Positions 24,501-33,408 of a stretch of DNA of 64,000 bases are shown one piece after another. The position numbers and the translations under genes were made by a program. Numbering within the stretch: the stretch's first letter is position 1; every line of letters starts with the position of its first letter. Below the pieces are notes generated by a model. It ran no database searches. It saw nothing but the letters and a program-made list of their open reading frames with translations, and was not told the DNA's origin. Origin of the DNA: Lentisphaeria bacterium UBA4640 (GTDB taxonomy: Bacteria > Verrucomicrobiota > Lentisphaeria > Victivallales > UBA1829); the NCBI GenBank assembly GCA_002405835.1, contig DHMO01000012.1, positions 10,980 through 74,979 of the forward strand. Direction: 5' to 3'.

Positions 24501-27425
24501 ATGAAATCTGTATTTATGATTGCCGCTCTCGTCATCCTCGCCGGGCTGACGTCTGCTGGAGGAACTGTTATGCAAACCGCAAAAGATACTGCCGGAAACT
24601 CTTACTCGTATATTCAGAACGACCCGTTCGACACACGTATCTACAAACTGCCGAACGGTCTGACCCTTTATCTTTCGCGCAATCCGATGCGTCCGCGCGT
24701 TTCGGTTCTGACGATTGTCCGCGCAGGCTCTTCCGATGAACCTGCCGATTCCACGGGGCTCGCCCACTATTTCGAGCACATGATGTTCAAGGGAACTCCG
24801 CGGATGGGAACGCTCGACTGGGCAAAGGAAAAACCGCTTCTCGACCGGATTCCCGATCTCTTTGAACAGCGGAAAATGGAGCCGGATCCGGTCCGTAAAA
24901 AAGAACTTTACGCGGAAATCGACCGCGTTTCCGGCGAGGCAGCGAAGTATGCCGCGGCGGGTGAGTTCTCCAAGCTCGCATCCTCCTTCGGCGCTTCCGG
25001 GCTCAATGCCGCGACCGGAGTCGATTTCACCGTCTACATGGGGGAGCTTCCCGCGAATGAACTCGGAAACTATCTGAAACTGGATGCGGAACGCTTCTCG
25101 AATCCCGTGCTCCGTCTGTTTCACACCGAACTCGAGGCGGTTTATGAGGAGTTCAACCGCGGTCAGGACAAGGACGGGATGGTTTCATATGAGACTCTCA
25201 ACCGTGCGCTGCTGCCGACTCATCCCGCGGGGCGCCCGATTATCGGGGAGCCGAATCACCTGAAGAATCCGTCGATGAAGGATATCATGACCTTCTTCAA
25301 CCGCTATTATGTACCGGGCAATATGGCGCTTGCGATTATCGGCGATCTTGATTTCGAGAAGACTTATGCGCTTGCGCAGGAGACGTTCGGCAAGCTCAAA
25401 GCCGCACCCGTGCCGGAGCGCAAAATGCCGGTGGAACAGCCGCTGACCGAAAACCGGAAGCTGACCGTCAGCGGACCGGAGGCGGCGCATACGCGGCTTG
25501 GCTGGCGCGTGGAACGCTCCCCGCGCAACGGCGCGCTTATCACGCTGATTGCGCGTCTGCTCAAAGATTCCGGCTACGGCCTGCTCGAACAGAATCTTCT
25601 TCGCACGCAGAAACTGCTCGGAGCGGGATGTCACCTGCGCATCGGACGCGAATACATGCTTTTCATGCTCGACGGTTCGCCGCGCGCGGGGCAATCGCTG
25701 GATGAGGTTTCGACGCTTCTGCTTGCGGAACTTGAAAAGCTCCGCAAGGGCGAATACGGCGACTGGCGCATCGGAGCGGTTGCGGAAAACTGCCGCGTCA
25801 CGATTGCGGAGATCCGCGAAGGGGACAACATGAATCTCGCCTGGGAATTCGCCGACCTCTTTGTCAACGGCGATTCCTATGCGGAATTGCTCGCCACGCC
25901 CGACCGCATCGCCGGATTCACAAAAAAGGATGTAACGGAATTCATTGAAAAGTATTTCGCTCACCACATCCGCGTCGACAAGACGACCGGAGAGCCGACG
26001 AACCGGGTCAAGGTCGATAAGCCGAAAATAACCCCCGTTGCGCTGAATTCGGAAAAGGAATCGGAATACAGCCGTGCGTTTCTGCAGCTTCCGCCGCCGC
26101 CCGCGATTGAGCCGCGTTTCATTGACATTGCAAAGGATATTTCGAGCGTGGAGCTGCCGAACGGCATCACCGTCAAGCGCATGAACACGGTTTCCGGTTC
26201 AAATCTTTTCCATGCGGAACGCGTCATCAATATTTCCACATACGAAAACCGGAAACTTGAGCTTGCGATTGATTATCTGGAGTACATCGGAACGAGCCGC
26301 TACTCGGTCGATGCTCTGCGCCAGGAGTTCTATAAGCTCGGCGTGAAACAGTCGATCTCAATCGACAAGTATGCGCTCTCCGCGGAACTTACGGGACCCG
26401 CTGCGAACCTGAACAAAGCGGTTGCGCTTATGGAACACCTCATCCGCGATGCGAAACCGGATGCGGAGGCGTACAAGGCGTATGTCGACGGCATTCTGAA
26501 GGACCGTGCGGATGCGAAACTCAATCCGTCCGCGGTGTTCCAGCGCGGCATTTCGTATGCCTGGTACGGCAGCCACACTCCCTACACGGACGGTCTGACG
26601 GAGGCGGAACTGCGCGAAACGAAGCCGGAAGAACTGCTTGCGCTTCTGCGGGACGTCTTTGCGAAGTACAGAAGCACGTTCGCGTATGCCGGCCCCGCAC
26701 CGATGGAAGAGGTCGTTGAGGCCGCAAAGCTGATCCACTCCGCCGGAACCGTTACGCCGCCGGACAAGGTGCGTTACACCCCGCATGCGGTGGAGAAGCC
26801 GAATATCTACATTATCGACTTCGATGCGGTTCAGATGCGCGTCGGCTTTACATCGCGCGGCCCGCTCTTTTCGCTTGCGGATCTGCCGTACGGCAAGATG
26901 TTCAATGAATATTTCTGCTCCGGACTGGATTCGATCGTGTTCCAGGAAATCCGTGAGTCACGGGCGCTTGCGTATGCCGCGGGCGGTTCCTACGAGCAGC
27001 TCATGCGCAAGGGGCGGCACAACGTCATTTACATGGTTGCCGGAACGCAGAGTGACAAGCTGTTTGACGTGATTGACACGATGCATTCGATTCTGCGGAA
27101 GATGCCGCTGTTCGAGGGCAAGTTTGCTAGCGCCCGCGATTCGCTGGTGAAGCGGCTTGCAACGGAACGGATTATCGGGCTTGAGCTCTTTGACTTCGAG
27201 CAGAAGATGCGCCGCATGGGAACGGATACCGACTGGCGCCGCGCCGAATTTGACACGGTCCGCAGCATGAAGCTGGATGCGCTGGCGGCGTTTTTCAACC
27301 GCGACCTCGCGCCTCTGAAGTACGATATTGTGATTGTCGGCAAGGCGTCGCTGATCGACCGGAAGAAACTTTCGGAGTACGGAACGGTTGTCGATCTCAA
27401 GCTGAAAGATATTTTCGGTTACTGA
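24501..27425 (+). CDS. M16-family zinc peptidase (insulinase/pitrilysin type), exported
   Basis: Start at 24501 (MKSVFMIAALVILAGLTSAG) with AAAGGGA ahead; 974 aa with a signal peptide. The inverted zinc motif HYFEH (about 89-93, within GLAHYFEHMMFKGT) and the downstream Glu in ELEAVYEEFNRGQD make an active M16 site. The size fits two fused M16 halves: the first is catalytic, and the second (from about 540, SVELPNGITVKRMN) lacks HXXEH and is structural. It probably degrades peptides in the periplasm. The gene is flanked by terminators and appears to stand alone. Confidence 0.9.
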   Translation: MKSVFMIAALVILAGLTSAGGTVMQTAKDTAGNSYSYIQNDPFDTRIYKLPNGLTLYLSRNPMRPRVSVLTIVRAGSSDEPADSTGLAHYFEHMMFKGTPRMGTLDWAKEKPLLDRIPDLFEQRKMEPDPVRKKELYAEIDRVSGEAAKYAAAGEFSKLASSFGASGLNAATGVDFTVYMGELPANELGNYLKLDAERFSNPVLRLFHTELEAVYEEFNRGQDKDGMVSYETLNRALLPTHPAGRPIIGEPNHLKNPSMKDIMTFFNRYYVPGNMALAIIGDLDFEKTYALAQETFGKLKAAPVPERKMPVEQPLTENRKLTVSGPEAAHTRLGWRVERSPRNGALITLIARLLKDSGYGLLEQNLLRTQKLLGAGCHLRIGREYMLFMLDGSPRAGQSLDEVSTLLLAELEKLRKGEYGDWRIGAVAENCRVTIAEIREGDNMNLAWEFADLFVNGDSYAELLATPDRIAGFTKKDVTEFIEKYFAHHIRVDKTTGEPTNRVKVDKPKITPVALNSEKESEYSRAFLQLPPPPAIEPRFIDIAKDISSVELPNGITVKRMNTVSGSNLFHAERVINISTYENRKLELAIDYLEYIGTSRYSVDALRQEFYKLGVKQSISIDKYALSAELTGPAANLNKAVALMEHLIRDAKPDAEAYKAYVDGILKDRADAKLNPSAVFQRGISYAWYGSHTPYTDGLTEAELRETKPEELLALLRDVFAKYRSTFAYAGPAPMEEVVEAAKLIHSAGTVTPPDKVRYTPHAVEKPNIYIIDFDAVQMRVGFTSRGPLFSLADLPYGKMFNEYFCSGLDSIVFQEIRESRALAYAAGGSYEQLMRKGRHNVIYMVAGTQSDKLFDVIDTMHSILRKMPLFEGKFASARDSLVKRLATERIIGLELFDFEQKMRRMGTDTDWRRAEFDTVRSMKLDALAAFFNRDLAPLKYDIVIVGKASLIDRKKLSEYGTVVDLKLKDIFGY

Positions 27426-27447
27426 GAACTCAGTTCAGAAAAAAAGA

Positions 27448-27486
27448 ACGGGAAACCGGCTGCTGCAGACGGTTTCCCGTTTTTCA
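27448..27486. terminator. bidirectional terminator
   Basis: ACGGGAAACCG and CGGTTTCCCGT with an 11-nt loop. T-tracts follow on both strands, between the convergent M16 peptidase and zinc-ribbon genes. Confidence 0.85.
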
Positions 27487-27530
27487 TTCCGGCGGAATGC
27501 CGGAATCATGAAATGGATTGGTGAAGGGAC

Positions 27531-27767
27531 TCAGATGTCCTCATCGTCGCTGAAATCGTCGCCAAGATCATCCAGATCGTCGAGGGAACCGAGATCATCC
27601 TCATCGTCAAGACCGGCGTCGTCTCCGTATTCATCGTAGTCGTCATCCTCTTCATTGACGACGGTGCTTGCGGAGATGAAGGCGCCGCATTCGGGACAGC
27701 ATCCATCCTCAGCTTCAATCTGTTTTTCGTTGATTTCGATGTCGCAATAAGGGCAGAACATCACCAT
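27531..27767 (-). CDS. small zinc-ribbon protein with acidic tail
   Basis: A 78-aa protein. The N-terminal half has two CxxC knuckles (FCPYCDIEI and CCPECGAF), a zinc-ribbon. The C-terminal 40 residues are nearly all Asp/Glu/Gly/Leu, with repeated DDL units (EDDLGSLDDLDDLGDD). AAGGAGG lies 7 bp before the start, so translation should be efficient. I do not recognise the family; the tail could mimic nucleic acid or bind basic proteins (for example ribosomal proteins or polymerase), which is speculation. It has its own upstream AT-rich region and no partner gene. Confidence 0.8.
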   Translation of the reverse strand: MVMFCPYCDIEINEKQIEAEDGCCPECGAFISASTVVNEEDDDYDEYGDDAGLDDEDDLGSLDDLDDLGDDFSDDEDI

Positions 27768-27918
27768 AAGAAAACCTCCTTGTGTTGTTGCAAAGACTTT
27801 GCAGCGGAAACTGAAATTCAGTTTACACGAACATTATAAAGAGTTATGCGAAAAAGTCAACCCCTGAAATGCGTTTTTTCTTAATTTTTTTACGAAAAAA
27901 CGCATTTTCCGGCTGAAT

Positions 27919-28464
27919 TCAGATGTTTTTCCCGAGATTGCGTGCCTCGTCGAGGGCGGGCGAGCCTTTGATTGCGCCGGGCTCTCCGACGTTCGGGACG
28001 AGGATTTTTCCGCGGTCGGTCCATTTCAGATATTCCGCAATGAGTTCGTAGGAACGGACAATTCCGTCGAAGTCCTTCATTTCATCGGTTTCGGCGGTGA
28101 CGAGCAGGGCGCATTCCCTGATCTTCAGGGGGCGTCCGCCGACCATGAACGCATAGAATTTGTCGAGCGCCGCCTTGAGCTGAGTCGGGAAGGAGAACCA
28201 GTAGAGCGGAGTAGCGAGAACGAGAACGTCGGCTTCTTTCAGGATCGGGGCGAGCGAATTGAAATCATCATCGAAGAGGCATGCCTTGCCGTGTTTGAAG
28301 CACTGGTTGCATGCACGGCAGCCGTCAATCTGCTTGCGGGCGGCGTCGAACCGCTGGACGCGGTGCCCGGCCTCTTCTGCACCTTTGATGAATGCGTCGG
28401 CGAGCATGAAGCTGTTTCCGTTTGAACGGGGGCTTCCGGTCAGGACTAAAATATTCTTACCCAT
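27919..28464 (-). CDS. flavodoxin-fold NAD(P)H-dependent oxidoreductase
   Basis: A 181-aa protein of the FMN-reductase/flavodoxin-2 group. ILVLTGSPRSNGNS (about 4-17) is the FMN phosphate loop; GCRACNQCFKHGKACLFDDDF is the CxxCxxC segment common in the iron-sulfur flavoprotein-like subgroup; LATPLYWFSFPTQLKAALDKFY is the conserved flavin-side loop. It is probably a cytoplasmic quinone or flavin reductase. AAGGAGG precedes the start. Its promoter is embedded in a 14-bp perfect inverted repeat, which suggests specific repression. Confidence 0.9.
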   Translation of the reverse strand: MGKNILVLTGSPRSNGNSFMLADAFIKGAEEAGHRVQRFDAARKQIDGCRACNQCFKHGKACLFDDDFNSLAPILKEADVLVLATPLYWFSFPTQLKAALDKFYAFMVGGRPLKIRECALLVTAETDEMKDFDGIVRSYELIAEYLKWTDRGKILVPNVGEPGAIKGSPALDEARNLGKNI

Positions 28465-28485
28465 GAAAAATTCCTCCTTTTCCGC

Positions 28486-28528
28486 AATATAATGGAGTTT
28501 CCCGCAATGTCAACCGGGAAACTCCATT
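28486..28528 (-). promoter_or_regulatory. promoter of the flavoprotein gene within a long inverted repeat
   Basis: On the minus strand TTGACA (28508-28513), a 16-bp spacer and TATATT (28486-28491). The arms AATGGAGTTTCCCG (28491-28504) and CGGGAAACTCCATT (28515-28528) are perfectly complementary, with a 10-bp centre that contains the -35 box. No T-tract follows on either strand, so an operator is more likely than a terminator, although it also lies just after the GH78 stop. Confidence 0.6.
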
Positions 28529-28538
28529 GAAACGCGTT

Positions 28539-30929
28539 TTAAATGGAGAGTTTGCGGGAGATGACCGCCGCTTCGCCAGTTGTCCGGATTGTTTCGCCGG
28601 GCAGACGGATCTGCGCGCACATCCCTGCGGGGATTCCGAAATCCAGTTCCGCCGTGTTTCCGGAACGCTTCAGGGAGGCATGGATCGTTCCCTGCGGAGT
28701 CGGCAGGATGAGTTCCGCGGAGTCCAATACGGTGAGGAGCGGTTCGAATTCGACTCTGCGCCACGCATCTTCAGTCTGTTTCACGCCGAACACAAGTTCG
28801 GGGAGGTGCGAAAGCGGATGTGCGCTCCACGCGTGCGAATAGGACCAGCCGGAATAATCGCCCTTGCCGAAGGTTTCCCATGCGGTTCCGGCCGGAACCA
28901 TTTTCGCCCATTCGCGGCGGATGTATTCGAGCGCTTCGGCGCGGAGACCGTACATCTGCGCGGCGTCGAGCAGGTAAGTCGACCAGAACGAGCCGGGTTC
29001 CGCACAGCCGGAAAGAGTCCCTTTCAGACACGGAAGAATACGTTTTTCAATCATTGAATCTTTGGCTTCCGGACGCAGTTCGAGCAGAAGCGCGAGCACC
29101 TGGTCGTGAACCGACGGCACGCCGTTCCGCCTGCCGTCTTTGCCGATTTCCGGAACGAAAAGCCCCTGTTCCGGATCGAAGAAGGCTTCGGCGAGGAGTT
29201 TGCGTTCCGCGGCGATTTTTGTTTCCAGTTTCTGTGCATCAGCTTCGCAGCCGGCATGATGCAGGAGCTTGCAGTAGAGCGTTTCGGCGTAGAGATGCCA
29301 GAGATTGAGGAAAGTCGGCGTTGCATTCTTGGGCAGATCGCACCAGTCTTCGAAAAGCCAGTAGCGCGGGTCGGCTTTCAGCAGACCGTCGGGACCGCGT
29401 GTGCCCTCGAAGTAGGCGAAGATGTCTTCCGCGCGGGATTTCTGCTCATCCAGATGTTCTGTGGCGCCGGTCTGGAACCAGAGGTCATACAGAGTGGCGA
29501 TCCATGTGAGACAGAAGTCGGGCAGAACGCAGCCGCAGTCGGTGGTCGGAGCATCGGCGAAAGTGAGATTTCCGGGGGCGTGCTGTCCCGCGATCGAATG
29601 GATTCCCTGACGGAGCAGGCTGGGATCGGCTGTCAGGAAGTGTGTGTTTTTCGCCTGAACGCGGGCGTCGCCCCACCATTGGGACTGTTCGCGCCAGGGG
29701 GTATCGACGAAGGCGTCCAGCGAACAGACCTGCTGGGTGTGGCGGCAGATGCGGTAGATGTCGTTCAGAACCTTGTCGGAACAATGGAAGTTTCCGGTGA
29801 TCTGCATGGGATACACCGCGCTCCGCCAGGAGAGTCTGAGTTTCAGCGGACGAGTGTTTTCCCGGACCGCAAGGGTGACATGGCGCACGCCCATGAGCTG
29901 GTTGAGCTCGCAGTGTCCCTTTTCCGCGCCGAGGTGGACGCGGCTTGCCATTGCAAGTTCGCTTCCCGCGCCGGGTTCCGGACGGAACTGGATTTTGCCG
30001 TCCTGGAGCCAGTGAAAGTAGAAAAAATCGACAATCATTCCGGCTTCGCTGTCTTCATAATCGAAAACGGGAGTTCCGGGGAGCCATTCATCCGCGCCGA
30101 GATCAACGGTGACGCAGGAGACTTTGCCTTTTCCGGCTTCCGGAATTTCGAAGCAGAGCGCATTTCCTTCGCGTCGGCAGGGGGGAACCGAGCCGTATTC
30201 AAGTGCGGGAAGTTCATTTTCGGCGAAATCCCATGCAATGTTGTGCTCCGGGAAGGGAAATGTTTTGGCTGGAGTTGAGCAGGGGCCCGCAGCAAACGAG
30301 ACGAGTCCGGCGGGCGCCTGTTCGTGTTCATCGAGCATGGGAATGCGGCGTGCTTCGAGTCCGGACCAGGGGAGGGAGCCCTGAGCATGCTGTCCGGGCG
30401 CGCACCATTTCGGCTGAGGCGGAATGCGGAATCCGGTCTCTGCGGTGATCCAGGACCGGTCGTCAAAGGTCAGATCGACCTCTTCCTGCCAGCCCATCTG
30501 GAAACTGAGACGTCCGGTGTCATGCGCATAAGCGGTGTTGCGGAAAATGGTCCAGCCTTCGACCTGAGAGAGAATGAGCGTGCCGTTGTCCCATTCGGCG
30601 GAACAGAGGAAGCCGGCGCTGTCGGCATGGTTGTATGCGAAAGTGCTGATTCCGGGATTGTATGCCTCCACGGAGATCCAGTTGTGTCCGGCTTTCAGAT
30701 ACGGGAGGAGTTCGACGCGGTCGAACGGCCAGTGGTCCTGATATCCGCGGACGGGACCGCGGCAGACATAGCGTCCGTTGACATAGAGCCGGTAGCTCTG
30801 GTCCGCGGTGATGTCGAGCGGCGCGGCGGACGGCAGTTTCTCCATGTTGAAATCGTGGCGGAATCCCGCGTAACAGTTCTGCAGATAGAGTGTTTTCGCA
30901 GGCCAGATCCAGTAAGCGTTCGGGTTCAT
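28539..30929 (-). CDS. GH78-type alpha-L-rhamnosidase
   Basis: A 796-aa protein with no signal peptide, so cytoplasmic. The N-terminal region has the GH78 accessory beta-sandwiches (DQSYRLYVNGRYVCRGPVRG). The six-hairpin (alpha/alpha)6 barrel includes DTPWREQSQWWGDARVQ (about 409-425), which matches the rhamnosidase core motif with the acidic residues used for catalysis. The C-terminal beta domain ends with IHASLKRSGNTAELDFGIPAG. It should release terminal alpha-L-rhamnose from imported oligosaccharides. Promoter: TTGAAA, 17 bp, TAAATT. A LacI-like palindrome lies upstream. Confidence 0.85.
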   Translation of the reverse strand: MNPNAYWIWPAKTLYLQNCYAGFRHDFNMEKLPSAAPLDITADQSYRLYVNGRYVCRGPVRGYQDHWPFDRVELLPYLKAGHNWISVEAYNPGISTFAYNHADSAGFLCSAEWDNGTLILSQVEGWTIFRNTAYAHDTGRLSFQMGWQEEVDLTFDDRSWITAETGFRIPPQPKWCAPGQHAQGSLPWSGLEARRIPMLDEHEQAPAGLVSFAAGPCSTPAKTFPFPEHNIAWDFAENELPALEYGSVPPCRREGNALCFEIPEAGKGKVSCVTVDLGADEWLPGTPVFDYEDSEAGMIVDFFYFHWLQDGKIQFRPEPGAGSELAMASRVHLGAEKGHCELNQLMGVRHVTLAVRENTRPLKLRLSWRSAVYPMQITGNFHCSDKVLNDIYRICRHTQQVCSLDAFVDTPWREQSQWWGDARVQAKNTHFLTADPSLLRQGIHSIAGQHAPGNLTFADAPTTDCGCVLPDFCLTWIATLYDLWFQTGATEHLDEQKSRAEDIFAYFEGTRGPDGLLKADPRYWLFEDWCDLPKNATPTFLNLWHLYAETLYCKLLHHAGCEADAQKLETKIAAERKLLAEAFFDPEQGLFVPEIGKDGRRNGVPSVHDQVLALLLELRPEAKDSMIEKRILPCLKGTLSGCAEPGSFWSTYLLDAAQMYGLRAEALEYIRREWAKMVPAGTAWETFGKGDYSGWSYSHAWSAHPLSHLPELVFGVKQTEDAWRRVEFEPLLTVLDSAELILPTPQGTIHASLKRSGNTAELDFGIPAGMCAQIRLPGETIRTTGEAAVISRKLSI

Positions 30930-30973
30930 GATATGCTTGAAATCCTTATGTGTTTCTGTTTTGCATTGCGTTT

Positions 30974-31035
30974 AATTTACCGCATGTCCGTCTGCTTTTC
31001 AAGCGTTTTTTGAAAAATTGCTAAAACGTTTGAGC
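30974..31035 (-). promoter_or_regulatory. promoter and LacI-like palindrome of the GH78 gene
   Basis: Minus strand: TTGAAA (30997-31002), 17 bp, TAAATT (30974-30979). GCTAAAACGTTTGAGC (31020-31035) is a palindrome with one mismatched pair and the AAACGTTT core common in LacI-family operators. It lies upstream of the -35 box and between the divergent GH78 and PilT genes. Confidence 0.5.
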
Positions 31036-31137
31036 GTTGGAGATTTCCAGCTGTTTTTTTCAGTGCCGCATTTGAAAAACGCGGAAACGCTTATATCTTA
31101 GAGATGAAATCACAGAACAACAAGATGGAGTTTGATT

Positions 31138-33342
31138 ATGGCGGGCATTCCCGAACTTCTGCTGGATGCTGTAAACCGGAAAGCATCCGATATATTTCTT
31201 TCGGCTGGGAAACATCCCTCGCTGCGCATTCAGGGGAAACTGATTGCAGACGACCGGTTCCCCGTATTTTCTTCGGAAGAGATCGATGCATTCCGCCTCG
31301 GCGTCATCGGGGAGGCGGGGGAGAAAGAGTACCGGGCGAACGGCGGATTTGACGCATCGTACACACTCGGAAGCCCCATGCGGTTCCGTCTGAATTTTTT
31401 CACCAGCCTGAACGGGCCCGGACTCGCGGTCCGGCCGATTCTTTCGGGTGACGAGCTTTTCTTTGAGGATTTGAATCTCCCCGCATTGCTGGGAGACATC
31501 TGTTCCGTTCAGCACGGACTGATTCTGATCACCGGTTCGACCGGGTGCGGGAAATCGACCACGCTTGCCGCGATGATCAATCACATCAACATGCATTCCG
31601 CGCGTCATATTCTCACCATTGAAGACCCGGTTGAGTTTGTGCACACCGACCGGGAATCAATCGTGACGCAGCGGGAGGTTTCCGGTGCAAACGGCGGCTA
31701 TCCGCAGGCTCTGAAGTTTGCGCTGCGCGAAAATCCCGACGTCATTGTCATCGGGGAACTGCGCGACGCCGCAACCGTGCAGGTGGCATTCGCCGCGGCC
31801 ATGACGGGGCATCTCGTGATTGCGACCGTTCACACGACCGATACGGTTCAGACCGTGGAGCGTCTGCTGATGCTTTTCCCTGAAACTGCGCGCGAACAGA
31901 TGGCCTCCGATCTCGGACTTGCCCTGCAGGCGGTTGTTTCACAGCGTCTTGTGCCGCGCGCGGATGAGACGGGGATGATTCCCGCAGTGGAAATCCTGCT
32001 CGGAACGGCGACGGCCCGGAAGCAGATTGCCGAACGCGATTACAATGCGCTTGAACTTACATTGAAGTCGGGTATCCGTCAGGGAATGACCACGTTCAAC
32101 CGCTCGCTTTTTCAGCTTTACGATACGGGGATCATCACCCGGACAACCGCGCTTGCGGCGTCCGGAAATGCCAGTGAACTTGATCTGTTCATGAAAGGAA
32201 TGGAAAACGGGAATGACGTTTTCGTTCAGCGGTACGGCAGCGGCGGCGAGGATGACGAGGACGGGCTTGTGGATATGCGCACGCTCTTCCGCGCCGCGGT
32301 CAAGAATCATGCAAGCGACATGCTGCTCTCTTCGGGAACCGCGCCCATGCTGCGTCTGAACGGCGAGCTGCGCGCGATGGATCTTCCGCCGCTGAGTGCG
32401 GAAGATATCGAACGTCTGCTCTTCAGTGTGATTTCGCGTCAGCAGCGGATCGCTCTGGAGGAGAAGCGCGAACTGGATTTTGCGCTTTCCGCCACGCTTC
32501 AGCTTTCGGATATTGCGAAACCCGAAATATTCCGGTTCCGTCTCAATGCGTTTTACCAGCGCGGGAGCCTCGGTGTGGTCGCGCGAGTTGTCCCCGGCGA
32601 GATTCCTTCGCCGATTGCTCTGGGACTTCCTCCGGTCCTGGTCCGTCTGATGAACAAGAAACAGGGGCTGATCCTTGTGACGGGACCGACCGGAAGCGGA
32701 AAATCGACTACGCTGGCGAGTCTGCTGAACATGGTCAACCGGAACCGTCCGTGTCACATCATCACCATTGAAGACCCGATTGAATATGTTTACGACAATG
32801 CCTGTTCCGTCGTGGAACAGCGGGAACTGCATTCGGATACGCTGGCGTTCGCAACCGCACTGAAGTCGGCGATGCGCGAAACACCCGATATCATCATGGT
32901 CGGCGAAATGCGTGACATCGCAACCATGTCCTCCGCGCTCACGGCGGCGGAAACGGGACATCTTGTGCTTGCAACGGTTCACACGAACAGTGCGCCGCAG
33001 ACCATCGACCGGATCATCGATTCATTCCCGCCGGAACAGCAGAACCAGATCCGCCAGCAGCTTTCCGGAGTCCTTCTCGGCGTGATTTCGCAGCGTCTGC
33101 TTCCGCGCATTGACGGACGCGGGCGCATTGCTGCGTTTGAGGTCATGATCGGCACCCCGCCGGTTCAGAGCCTGATCCGCGAGGGCAAGACGCATATGCT
33201 TCAGTCCGCCATTGAGACTGCGTCGAAAGACGGCATGGTGACGCTCCGCAAAGCTCTGGAAGCGCTCTGCATGAATGGTCTTGTTTCGCGTGAAGAGACG
33301 CTCCGTTTCAATGCGGATTACAAGGAAACAAAGGCGTTCTGA
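31138..33342 (+). CDS. tandem fusion of two PilT-type twitching ATPases
   Basis: Start at 31138 (MAGIPELLLDAVNRKASDIFLSAG) with ATGGAG 7 bp ahead; a TTG two codons earlier is less likely. 734 aa, about twice the usual PilT length. Copy 1 (about 1-350): Walker A GSTGCGKST (133), Asp box TIEDPVEFVH and His box TGHLVIATVHTT. Copy 2 (about 380-730): Walker A GPTGSGKST (516), TIEDPIEYVY, IIMVGEMRD and TGHLVLATVHTN. Both look intact. The linker is acidic (EDDEDG). PilT is a hexameric ATPase driving pilus retraction; here the ring could be a trimer of fused pairs. It stands alone, without other pilus genes. Confidence 0.92.
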   Translation: MAGIPELLLDAVNRKASDIFLSAGKHPSLRIQGKLIADDRFPVFSSEEIDAFRLGVIGEAGEKEYRANGGFDASYTLGSPMRFRLNFFTSLNGPGLAVRPILSGDELFFEDLNLPALLGDICSVQHGLILITGSTGCGKSTTLAAMINHINMHSARHILTIEDPVEFVHTDRESIVTQREVSGANGGYPQALKFALRENPDVIVIGELRDAATVQVAFAAAMTGHLVIATVHTTDTVQTVERLLMLFPETAREQMASDLGLALQAVVSQRLVPRADETGMIPAVEILLGTATARKQIAERDYNALELTLKSGIRQGMTTFNRSLFQLYDTGIITRTTALAASGNASELDLFMKGMENGNDVFVQRYGSGGEDDEDGLVDMRTLFRAAVKNHASDMLLSSGTAPMLRLNGELRAMDLPPLSAEDIERLLFSVISRQQRIALEEKRELDFALSATLQLSDIAKPEIFRFRLNAFYQRGSLGVVARVVPGEIPSPIALGLPPVLVRLMNKKQGLILVTGPTGSGKSTTLASLLNMVNRNRPCHIITIEDPIEYVYDNACSVVEQRELHSDTLAFATALKSAMRETPDIIMVGEMRDIATMSSALTAAETGHLVLATVHTNSAPQTIDRIIDSFPPEQQNQIRQQLSGVLLGVISQRLLPRIDGRGRIAAFEVMIGTPPVQSLIREGKTHMLQSAIETASKDGMVTLRKALEALCMNGLVSREETLRFNADYKETKAF

Positions 33343-33349
33343 GAAAAAA

Positions 33350-33388
33350 ACAGGCCGCGAATTCTCAATGAGAGAGACTCCGCGGCCT
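33350..33388 (-). terminator. terminator of the GH38 gene
   Basis: CAGGCCGCG and CGCGGCCTG with a 21-nt loop. On the minus strand it is followed by seven T residues. It lies between the convergent PilT and GH38 genes. Confidence 0.8.
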
Positions 33389-33408
33389 GCATCTGTGTAT
33401 TGTTTTTG

